Shown here: positions 25,922 to 32,938 of the stretch, one piece after another
Position numbering within the stretch: the stretch's first letter is position 1
How the letters are laid out: every line of letters begins with the position of its first letter
Assembly: GCA_938004185.1 (NCBI GenBank)
Contig: CALKWN010000065.1
Location: 1-64,000 of the forward strand
Direction of reading: 5' to 3'
Length of the DNA stretch: 64,000 nt
Source of the DNA: an uncultured candidate division WWE3 bacterium
GTDB taxonomy: Bacteria > Patescibacteriota > WWE3 > UBA101185 > UBA10185
The notes under the pieces: generated by a model
Database searches by the model: none
Told to the model about the DNA's origin: nothing
Seen by the model: only the letters and a program-made list of their open reading frames with translations
Program-made: the position numbers and the translations under genes

Positions 25922-25975
25922 AATTTATCATATATTTACATACCAATTAGTTGAAGTTGTCTTTGGATATGTAAA

Positions 25976-26061
25976 TGGTGCCGAGGGAGGGATTCGAACC
26001 CCCGTAGGCATAAGCCAGCTGATTTACAGTCAGCTCCAGTTGGCCACTTTGGTACCTCGGC
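25976..26061 (-). tRNA. trnY: tRNA-Tyr (GTA anticodon)
   Basis: 86 nt with a long variable arm, acceptor GCCGAGG/CCTCGGC, anticodon loop CTGTAAA, T loop GTTCGAATC, encoded CCA. Confidence 0.95.
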
Positions 26062-26102
26062 GCATTTGAAATATTATCACATTTTATTTCGGATGTGTGA
26101 AG

Positions 26103-26149
26103 AAAAAAAAAGAGGCCGCTCAGGTTTTAATTTAATACCTTTTGCGGCC
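26103..26149 (-). terminator. Terminator of the 26168-26446 gene
   Basis: On the minus strand GGCCGC (forward 26144-26149) pairs with GCGGCC (26114-26119), with inner AGGT/ACCT pairing, followed by a run of eight T (forward A at 26103-26110). Confidence 0.85.
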
Positions 26150-26167
26150 GGTTTTGTTACTTCTCTT

Positions 26168-26446
26168 TTATTGGTTGGCTAAATACAATTTTGCCTCGTA
26201 AAAATCTCTGGTATGGGTGACCTCCTGGCCTTTGGCACACATTGCGTAATTCAAGTAAGTGTCGCGTTTCATTAGTTTTTGCATTTCTTCTAGAAGCTCT
26301 GTTACACTATATACTTCGACTACGCTTGCCACTCGTTCTTCGTCAATTTTTTTAAGAAGGTCGTTAGTGTAGGCACTGACATTTTTGTCAGCCAACTCCT
26401 TGGTGTGAAAAGCCCTTATTACAACAGATTTCGTTGTCCTTTCCAT
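26168..26446 (-). CDS. Small protein of unknown function
   Basis: 92 residues. It has a strong ribosome site (AAAGGAG, 6 nt before the ATG) and its own terminator, so it is a real gene. It begins MERTTKSVVIRAFHTKELAD and is mostly helical and charged in the middle, with one Cys near residue 70. I recognise no family and see no signal peptide or membrane helix. It lies among tRNA genes on the same strand. Confidence 0.7.
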   Translation of the reverse strand: MERTTKSVVIRAFHTKELADKNVSAYTNDLLKKIDEERVASVVEVYSVTELLEEMQKLMKRDTYLNYAMCAKGQEVTHTRDFYEAKLYLANQ

Positions 26447-26511
26447 TTACTTCTCCTTTCATTTGTTGTTATTTGTATGTACGGGGGATTTTACCACGAA
26501 AATGGAATAAA

Positions 26512-26586
26512 TGGAGCCAAAGGTGGGGATCGAACCCACAACCTGCTGTTTACAAAACAGCTGCTCTGCCATTGAGCTACTTTGGC
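26512..26586 (-). tRNA. trnT: tRNA-Thr (TGT anticodon)
   Basis: 75 nt. Acceptor GCCAAAG/CTTTGGC, anticodon loop TTTGTAA between GCTGT and ACAGC, T loop with TTCGATC, encoded CCA. The 5' side joins a palindromic repeat array that reuses the acceptor heptamer GCCAAAG. Confidence 0.95.
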
Positions 26587-26703
26587 GAACGAAGTGAGCC
26601 AAAGGACGGCGAAGCCGTAACTTTGGCGAGGCGAAGCCGAGACAAAGACCCGACTTTGGCGAGGCGAAGCCGAGACAAAGAGCAACGAAGTTGCACCTTT
26701 GGC
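26580..26703. repeat. Palindromic repeat array seeded on the tRNA-Thr acceptor stem
   Basis: The heptamer CTTTGGC occurs at 26580-26586 (in the tRNA), 26621-26627, 26654-26660 and 26697-26703, and inverted as GCCAAAG at 26598-26604. A shortened inverted arm CAAAG recurs near 26643 and 26676. Between arms sit small hairpins, each with a GAA triloop closed by C-G: ACGGC/GCCGT, GGC/GCC (twice) and GCAAC/GTTGC. A 29-bp unit (26620-26648) is repeated exactly at 26653-26681. No gene is credible here. Confidence 0.85.
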
Positions 26704-26921
26704 GAGGCAAAAGGTTTTTACGCGTTAATAACATCTGCCAACTAAAGCACACATGATTTTAACAAAAAGAATAGCCAAAAAAAAGTACAAAAATCCGATC
26801 AACTTCGGACATAACCCAAAAACCTAAAGTTGTAACTACGTGGTAATGTACATAAATCCCATGTTGTACTAAAATACCCTTAAGCTTTTTTCACAAAGAT
26901 AATCAATAAAAGGGAGGGTAC
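26704..26921. other. Intergenic region before the Cys-rich gene
   Basis: AT-rich, no gene seen. TAAAAT at 26870-26875 is a likely -10 box for the gene at 26922, giving a leader of about 40 nt. GTACA and TGTAC half-sites 12 nt apart just before it could be an operator, but this is weak. Confidence 0.4.
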
Positions 26922-27125
26922 ATGAGTATTCTAAATCCAAAAAGTGTGTTGGTGGTTCCGCACTACAACTCAAGGATAACTTTTTTCAATGAGGCTAACG
27001 ATACCGATTGTTGTCTGGGATGTAGGGGAGATTGTGATTGTGACAAGTGCATAAAAACCATTCAGAAAGCGAAGGCAAAACAAGCCCGTCGAAATCATTT
27101 AGATGAAAATTGCGAAGAAAGCTAA
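26922..27125 (+). CDS. Small Cys-rich protein, possible metal binder
   Basis: 67 residues with a strong ribosome site (AAAGGGAGGG). The centre reads CCLGCRGDCDCDKC: six Cys in fourteen residues. The C-terminal third is basic then acidic. There is no signal peptide. The Cys spacing fits a zinc or Fe-S cluster knot, but I recognise no named family. A long hairpin follows the stop. Monocistronic. Confidence 0.7.
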   Translation: MSILNPKSVLVVPHYNSRITFFNEANDTDCCLGCRGDCDCDKCIKTIQKAKAKQARRNHLDENCEES

Positions 27126-27132
27126 CCAGAAA

Positions 27133-27180
27133 GGCCGGAAACAAAAACAACACAATTAAAACGTGTTGCTGTTTCCGGCC
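27133..27180 (+). other. Long hairpin after the Cys-rich gene
   Basis: GGCCGGAAAC (27133-27142) pairs perfectly with GTTTCCGGCC (27171-27180), with inner AACAC/GTGTT. No T run follows, so it is a 3'-end stabiliser or an atypical terminator. Confidence 0.65.
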
Positions 27181-27232
27181 CGAACTCCCGAAACCTCCTC
27201 CCATACAACAGCACTCCAAACCCTTTCAGTCG

Positions 27233-27262
27233 TTGACATACCGCCACCACCTGTGCTTTAAT
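27233..27262 (+). promoter_or_regulatory. Promoter of rpmB
   Basis: TTGACA (27233-27238), 18-nt spacer, TTTAAT (27257-27262). The transcript would start only a few nt before ATG 27273. Confidence 0.55.
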
Positions 27263-27272
27263 TCACTACGTT

Positions 27273-27506
27273 ATGTCAAGAATTTGTGATTTTTGCGGTA
27301 AAACTTATCAAAAAGGTAACTTGGTCCCGAGAGGGATTGGTAATCGTGTTACCAGAAGAACAATAACCAGCAAAAAAGCCAATCTTAGAAGCAAAAGATT
27401 GCAGATAAACGGTCAAACCGTTCGTGTTGCTATATGCGCTTCATGTCTTAAAAGACTGAAAAAAGATATAAAAGAGGCTAATGCAGTGGCCAACTCGGCA
27501 AATTAA
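27273..27506 (+). CDS. rpmB: Ribosomal protein L28
   Basis: 77 residues. The N-terminus CDFCGK and the later CASCLK supply four Cys, so this is the zinc-binding form of L28. GNRVTRRTITSKKANLRSK is the L28 RNA-binding core. Length is normal. It stands alone, convergent with fmt, with no other ribosomal gene beside it. Confidence 0.95.
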   Translation: MSRICDFCGKTYQKGNLVPRGIGNRVTRRTITSKKANLRSKRLQINGQTVRVAICASCLKRLKKDIKEANAVANSAN

Positions 27507-27513
27507 ATTACAG

Positions 27514-28455
27514 CTAGGCTAAATACCCGTTTTCAAACTCTTTCCAGGTCATCACTTTTTTACCCTCTAACTGCAGTGTTTCTATGGCAAGTTTGCCGTT
27601 TTCCAATTGTGCTGAGAATATTTTCACAATAAGCCCTTTATCAACGTGCTCCCTAAGCTTTAACTTTCCCTGTAAAAGACACCCGGCCTCAGCCATCTCT
27701 CCTAAATAAGTCCATGCAATGGGCCACGGGTTTAAAGCTCTAATTTTTCGGTGGATGTTTTCGGCGCCGTTTTTCCAATTAATTAATCCGTCCTCTTTAA
27801 ATATATGTGTGTGGTGAGGGTGAGTTCTGGAATAAGTATAGGTCGCGTTATCCTCATTTTGGGGAATGGGTTTTATACTTTCTGACTCGTAACCCTCTAT
27901 AATCCCCGGAAGTCTGTCAGAAGCTACATTGAAAAGTGTTTCATACAAGTTGCCCGATGTTTCGGTATGGTTCATTTTATAACCAATTTGGCCAAGAATA
28001 TCACCGGCATCCAAACGTTTGCTAATAAGTTGGTAGGTAACTCCCGTCATTTCGTCTCCATTGAGTATTGCGAATTGCACCGGGCTGGCCCCTCGATATT
28101 TCGGCAGAAGAGAGAAGTGGATGTTGATTAATTTTCGTTCAAAAAAATTAATGATTTCCTCAGGAATCATGTAACTGAAATCCGCGACTACTCCGTAATC
28201 CGGCTTGGTTTTTCTCAGTGCAGTTAGGACAATTTGTTTATTTTCATCTTTAAGAGAAGTTACCTCTATGAATTTAATGTTTTTTTCACGTGCCCATTTT
28301 TTAACTGCAGTTTCCCGAATTTGTTTATCACGCCCAACTTTAGTGTCACATTTTGTCACACATAGAACCAGAGTAAAGTTTTCAGAAATACTTTCAAGAA
28401 TGGGTATGGATCTGTCGGACGTTCCGAAAAATGCAATTTTTAATTTTGGGTTCAC
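27514..28455 (-). CDS. fmt: Methionyl-tRNA formyltransferase
   Basis: 313 residues. The catalytic Asn, His and Asp are in NIHFSLLPKYRGASPVQ and LDAGDI. GVTYQLISKRLDAGD and the C-terminal tRNA-binding domain (RKIRALNPWPIAWTYL) follow. It adds formyl from formyl-tetrahydrofolate to Met-tRNAi. Its start overlaps the def stop by 4 nt, the usual def-fmt pairing, so both ends of the N-formyl-Met cycle are made together. Confidence 0.95.
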   Translation of the reverse strand: MNPKLKIAFFGTSDRSIPILESISENFTLVLCVTKCDTKVGRDKQIRETAVKKWAREKNIKFIEVTSLKDENKQIVLTALRKTKPDYGVVADFSYMIPEEIINFFERKLINIHFSLLPKYRGASPVQFAILNGDEMTGVTYQLISKRLDAGDILGQIGYKMNHTETSGNLYETLFNVASDRLPGIIEGYESESIKPIPQNEDNATYTYSRTHPHHTHIFKEDGLINWKNGAENIHRKIRALNPWPIAWTYLGEMAEAGCLLQGKLKLREHVDKGLIVKIFSAQLENGKLAIETLQLEGKKVMTWKEFENGYLA

Positions 28456-28988
28456 GTTTCCTCCTGAGTGAGCAGTTTGTCCATTTCCTGCTCGGTGATA
28501 ATTTTTCCTACGACGCGGTCGGTAAACAGTATTCCGTCCAGATGGTCGATTTCATGCTGAATTGTCCTTGCAAAAAAATCCTGTGCCTTAAGTTTTATTC
28601 TCTCACCATTAATATTAAGAGCATCCACCTTAATTTTTTTATATCTTTCGACTTGGCCATATACGTCGGGAACGCTTAAACAGCCTTCATAATCGGTTTC
28701 CGTTTCTTTTGAAGTACTTACTATTTTCGGATTTATTAGAACAAAATCTTCGTGTATAAACTGTTGTGGGTTGGCCGGGTCGGGAAAGAAATTTCTTACA
28801 ACGCACATCCTTTTTGAGGCACCTATTTGGGTTGCCGCAAGACCCGCTCCTTCAGGGTCTTTTGCCACCTCCAGGGTGTCTAAAAGGTCACGTGCAAGGC
28901 TTTTTACGTCCTCGCTTATACTATTTATCTTTTGTGTTTTAATTCTTAGTACGGGATCGGGTACCGTAACTATATGCCTTATTGCCAT
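28452..28988 (-). CDS. def: Peptide deformylase
   Basis: 178 residues. The three motifs are GAGLAATQIG, EGCLSVP and QHEIDHLDG, supplying the metal ligands Cys, His, His and the catalytic Glu. It removes the formyl group from nascent proteins. First gene of def-fmt; TAAAAT lies 6 nt before the ATG, so it is probably leaderless. It is divergent from topA. Confidence 0.96.
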   Translation of the reverse strand: MAIRHIVTVPDPVLRIKTQKINSISEDVKSLARDLLDTLEVAKDPEGAGLAATQIGASKRMCVVRNFFPDPANPQQFIHEDFVLINPKIVSTSKETETDYEGCLSVPDVYGQVERYKKIKVDALNINGERIKLKAQDFFARTIQHEIDHLDGILFTDRVVGKIITEQEMDKLLTQEET

Positions 28989-28994
28989 GACATT

Positions 28995-29000
28995 ATTTTA
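28995..29000 (-). promoter_or_regulatory. -10 box of def-fmt
   Basis: TAAAAT on the minus strand ends 6 nt before ATG 28988. Confidence 0.5.
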
Positions 29001-29070
29001 CCACTATCAAGGCATTTCGAGTCATTTTTACTTCATGTGCTATACTCAAAAATGTTATTCTTAGTAAACT

Positions 29071-31203
29071 ATGAAACTTGTAATTGTTGAATCACCTACA
29101 AAAGCGAAAACTCTATCCAAGCTCTTGCCTGATTCTTACAGCATAAAAGCTTCGATGGGGCACATCAGAGATTTGCCTAAAAGTGGCTTGGGCGTTGAAG
29201 TTGAAAAAGATTTTACTCCGGCTTATGAAGTTCCTGTCAAAGCAAAAAAAGTATTAACGGAATTAAAAAAATCTGCAAAGGACGCCGAAGAAATTGTTTT
29301 AGCAACAGACCCTGATAGAGAAGGCGAGGCTATAGCTTGGCATCTCGAAGAACTATTAAAGGATAAAAAAGCCAAACGAAACTTTTCCCGAGTAGTATTT
29401 CACGAGCTGACAAAAGAAGCTATTGAAGAGGCGTTTAAAAATCCCGGTACATTGGATATGGATTTGGTTGACGCCCAGCAGGCGCGACGTGTGCTGGACA
29501 GGTTGGTGGGATATAAATTGTCCCCTTTATTATGGAAAAAAGTAATGTACGGTTTATCGGCAGGTCGTGTTCAAAGTGTGGCGGTAAGGCTGGTTGTTGA
29601 AAGAGAAAGAGAACGACAGGCTTTCAAACCTGAGGAGTACTGGAGTATTGCCGGTGAATTTCAAAACGGAAATCGCAAAAAGTTTTGGGCGGAACTTTCG
29701 GAGGTAAATGGGAAGAAGCCCAAAATCGAAAATGAAAAACAGGCCAAGAAAATTAAGACTGAGGCCGAAAAAGGTAACTATTCGGTCGTGTCTCTCAAGA
29801 AAAGTGAGAGAAAAAAGAACCCCTATCCGCCTCTTAAGACATCGACTCTTCAGCAGTCAATGGCCAATATTTATGGATTTAACGCCAAAAAGACTATGAA
29901 GGCAGCCCAAAGTTTGTTTGAAAAAGGCTACATAACCTACCACAGAACTGACTCACTGAGCCTTTCCCCACAGTTTATCAATGAAGCACGTAGTTTGATA
30001 AAAAATCGCTTCGGAGAGGCTAGTTTGCCGGATAGTCCTAACCTATATAAGACAAAGTCAGCTAACGCTCAGGAGGCTCATGAGGCAATACGACCCACAT
30101 CAGCATCAAAAATACCCTCAAAAAGTATAGGGTTAGCAGGCGATGAGTTTAAAACTTACTCTTTAATTTGGCTAAGAAGTATTGAATGCCAAATGAAACC
30201 CGCTATATACGAGCAAACTACGTTATCTATAGGTTCAGATAATGCTTATATTTTTAAGGCGACCGGGTCGTCGGTAGTATTTGACGGATGGCTTGCCGCA
30301 TCAAAAATGATAGGTATACAAGAAGACGAAGAGGAAACCTCTAGTAATCTTCCTGATTTATCCGAAGGGACTGAAATGAAGCTTCATGATCTAAAAAGTG
30401 AGCAACATTTTACACAACCCCCGGCCAGATATAACGACGCCTCGTTGATTAAAAAAATGGAGGAAATGGGAATTGGCAGACCTTCAACTTACGCCCCCAC
30501 ACTTTCCACTATTCAGGACAGAAAATATGTTTTAAGGGACGGTCGTTATTTTTACCCTAATGATGTTGCTTACGTGGTGGTCGACCTACTTGTAAATCAT
30601 TTTCCCGAAATTGTTGACTATAACTTCACCGCTTTAATGGAAGAAGGTTTGGATAAGGTCGCCGAGGGCGAGCAGGAGTGGGTGCCTATGATCAAGGAGT
30701 TTTACCTGCCTTTTGAGAAGAAGGTCGGTGAAAAAGACAAGGAACTGAACAAGAGGGATGTCACAAATTTGGGTGAAACAGGTGACATGTGTCCCGAGTG
30801 TGGCAAACCTTTGGTTTATAAATTAGGCAAGTACGGTAAGTTTTTGAGTTGTTCCGCTTACCCCGATTGTAACTACGCCAAACCCTTGGAAGTTGAAGGT
30901 GGTGGTGCGGGTGGAGAAGGCGAAGAGCCACAGGATTATGGAAAATGCGATAAATGCGAGGACGGGGTTTTTGTTATGAAGCAGGGAAGATTCGGAAAAT
31001 TTTTAGCCTGTAGCAACTACCCGAAATGCAAAAATACAAAGACTTTTGTTGACAAGATTGGCATGAAATGTCCTAAATGTGGAGAAGGAGACGTTATTAG
31101 AAAAAAAGCTAAGTGGCGGGAGTTTTACGGATGTAGTAGGTACCCGGATTGTGATTGGAGTAGTTGGAAGAATCCGATGGTTGGGGCTGAAGTTAAGGAG
31201 TGA
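29071..31203 (+). CDS. topA: DNA topoisomerase I
   Basis: 710 residues. The Toprim domain starts LVIVESPTKAKTL and has the acidic cluster ATDPDREGEAIAW. The active-site Tyr is near residue 290 in YITYHRTDS. Three Cys4 zinc ribbons lie at the C-terminus (CPECGKPL, CDKCEDG, CPKCGEG, each with a distal pair of Cys). It relaxes negative supercoils through a 5'-phosphotyrosine link. Normal length for CPR. TATACT at 29041-29046 is a likely -10 box. Confidence 0.97.
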   Translation: MKLVIVESPTKAKTLSKLLPDSYSIKASMGHIRDLPKSGLGVEVEKDFTPAYEVPVKAKKVLTELKKSAKDAEEIVLATDPDREGEAIAWHLEELLKDKKAKRNFSRVVFHELTKEAIEEAFKNPGTLDMDLVDAQQARRVLDRLVGYKLSPLLWKKVMYGLSAGRVQSVAVRLVVERERERQAFKPEEYWSIAGEFQNGNRKKFWAELSEVNGKKPKIENEKQAKKIKTEAEKGNYSVVSLKKSERKKNPYPPLKTSTLQQSMANIYGFNAKKTMKAAQSLFEKGYITYHRTDSLSLSPQFINEARSLIKNRFGEASLPDSPNLYKTKSANAQEAHEAIRPTSASKIPSKSIGLAGDEFKTYSLIWLRSIECQMKPAIYEQTTLSIGSDNAYIFKATGSSVVFDGWLAASKMIGIQEDEEETSSNLPDLSEGTEMKLHDLKSEQHFTQPPARYNDASLIKKMEEMGIGRPSTYAPTLSTIQDRKYVLRDGRYFYPNDVAYVVVDLLVNHFPEIVDYNFTALMEEGLDKVAEGEQEWVPMIKEFYLPFEKKVGEKDKELNKRDVTNLGETGDMCPECGKPLVYKLGKYGKFLSCSAYPDCNYAKPLEVEGGGAGGEGEEPQDYGKCDKCEDGVFVMKQGRFGKFLACSNYPKCKNTKTFVDKIGMKCPKCGEGDVIRKKAKWREFYGCSRYPDCDWSSWKNPMVGAEVKE

Positions 31204-31377
31204 GGATACAACAAAAGCTGTCCGTTGAGTTTTAAGATACTCCCGGTACTGCCTGTTTTTAGCCCCCGCACCCTCCTAAATATTTGTTTACAACTGTTAC
31301 TTTTTGTGCTAATTTCCATCCTAGAGTAAAATATTAAACAAATAAACTCACTAACTAACACCTGAAAGGAGAAGGAA

Positions 31378-32034
31378 ATGGAAAGTAAGAGTTTTGCTCA
31401 TTTTTTTGTTGTGTGTGCCTTGTTGGTTGTTTTGGTTTTCAATTCAGCATGTTCGTCCGAGGTGGTCGCAACCGTAGTTACACCGCAATTGCCGATCGTT
31501 GAGGAAGAAGTCTCTAGTAGCACGCCAGTGTACATAGCCCCCTCTTTGCCAACGAATACTCCAATACCCACAGACACACCAACTCCGGAGCCTGTAGCAA
31601 CTCAAATAGAAGATCCAACTCACACAGCGACCGCTACAAAGATATCGCGAGTTTGGAGTTTACAGCAGCTAGGGCAGTTTATGATGTTCGTGGGAAGTTG
31701 GTTTTTGGGCGAACTTTCGGTTCCCCCAATTCCTCGTGAAGGCGATTCTGTTGCGCAGCTGCTAGACCAATTTGCCTACGATAAAACTGCTAATTGCTGG
31801 ACAGGTCCCGTAGAAGAAATTGATGCGGATGTTGTTTGTGATTGGGCATTTCAAAGGCTGGAGGAAGGTTATAGTCTTGTGATTTACCTCGATGGTAAAT
31901 TAATTGAGGATAAAACTAGGGAAGAGCGTTGGTTACAATATTCCGGTGCCGTTGGTTACCCTGGAAGAGAACCTTATTGCTCGGAGTTTGACACCTCGCT
32001 AAATGTGCCAGTTTTCGAAACTAGTACGGATTAG
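31378..32034 (+). CDS. Secreted lipoprotein of unknown function
   Basis: 218 residues. The signal peptide ends in a lipobox, VFNSAC, with Cys near 25, so it should be lipid-anchored. A Pro/Thr linker with TPxP repeats (about 45-90) is followed by a globular part with four Cys (CWTG, VVCDW, PYCSE) and several Trp. The ribosome site AAAGGAGAAGG is strong. A terminator follows 28 nt after the stop. I recognise no domain in the globular part. Confidence 0.8.
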   Translation: MESKSFAHFFVVCALLVVLVFNSACSSEVVATVVTPQLPIVEEEVSSSTPVYIAPSLPTNTPIPTDTPTPEPVATQIEDPTHTATATKISRVWSLQQLGQFMMFVGSWFLGELSVPPIPREGDSVAQLLDQFAYDKTANCWTGPVEEIDADVVCDWAFQRLEEGYSLVIYLDGKLIEDKTREERWLQYSGAVGYPGREPYCSEFDTSLNVPVFETSTD

Positions 32035-32061
32035 AAAATGTGGGAGTATTTTTTAAGGCAT

Positions 32062-32100
32062 TGCCGAGAAAGTTTTTATGACTATCTCGGCATTTTTTTT
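32062..32100 (+). terminator. Terminator of the lipoprotein gene
   Basis: TGCCGAGA (32062-32069) pairs with TCTCGGCA (32085-32092), then eight T. Confidence 0.9.
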
Positions 32101-32236
32101 TGAAATTTACAAAAACAGGAAAGATTGCTTAGTTTGTAGGAAAACTATTGGAGTAAAGTAAGCTGAGTTTTCTAAATTATGCGTGTGATTAACATACTAT
32201 ATAAGATTGATTTACAAATTTTCCGCGTGTAGAATT

Positions 32237-32878
32237 ATGTCAAAGAATTTGGCTGGTTTGTATGAATGTATGAAAAGAAAAATTAACATTTTTATAGTAA
32301 TATTGTTTGTGTTCTTGTTGCTAGTTGCATCACTTTACGCGTTTTATTTCCATTGCGCTGGGTCAGGAAAAAATTCCTCTCTATGTATGTTGTTTTCAAG
32401 CAAATTCAATTTTAATGAAGTTTATCAAGCTGACACTTCGCAAGAGACCATATTTTCATCTTTAGAAAGATCGTACACTTTGGATCCAGATTTGGGGGCA
32501 GTAGGCGGTGAGTCTCGGACGAGCAGTACCTCCGTAGAGTTTAGGGAGTGGATGGATAAGGGTTGGTCCGAAGGTAAAGAGTCAACCATGGCTGATGATG
32601 TCATGAACGAGTATACTGCTTTCTTTGTTACTGAGGTAAACGATCATTCTGTTGGAGTTAAGGAGGTCAAGAGCAACGAGGTGAGGGACCTTGAAATTGG
32701 GTGCTTACCTGAAAATTCCGCTCTATTCAAGAATACGTTTTATCTTTATTTTGTAGCTTCTAATATTGAGATACGGGATGAATTAAAGACAGGGGATTGG
32801 TTGTATACAAAATGCCCCCCTGAAGATTGTTTGTCGACCAGCTCTGAATGCATCATAGTTAGAGTCGTAAAGGATTGA
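32237..32878 (+). CDS. Membrane-anchored protein of unknown function
   Basis: About 213 residues from ATG 32237. In-frame alternatives are TTG 32207, whose upstream TACTAT lies 6 nt away, and ATG 32270. A signal anchor (KINIFIVILFVFLLLVASLYAF) precedes an outer domain with six Cys, four of them in the last 30 residues. I recognise no family. It lies 60 nt before the 924-residue surface protein and may share its transcript. Confidence 0.6.
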   Translation: MSKNLAGLYECMKRKINIFIVILFVFLLLVASLYAFYFHCAGSGKNSSLCMLFSSKFNFNEVYQADTSQETIFSSLERSYTLDPDLGAVGGESRTSSTSVEFREWMDKGWSEGKESTMADDVMNEYTAFFVTEVNDHSVGVKEVKSNEVRDLEIGCLPENSALFKNTFYLYFVASNIEIRDELKTGDWLYTKCPPEDCLSTSSECIIVRVVKD

Positions 32879-32938
32879 TACAGAACGGCTGTCTACATAT
32901 CTATTTACTCAGCACTTTTTTTGCGTTAGCATATTTTT

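Noticed and set aside
26580..26703. CRISPR array
   Set aside because: The repeats are palindromic, with almost no spacers and no cas genes nearby.
26434..26752. Both-strand frames across tRNA-Thr and the repeat array
   Set aside because: They translate the tRNA and palindromes; the repeated peptide pattern comes from the DNA repeat, and no ribosome site is present.
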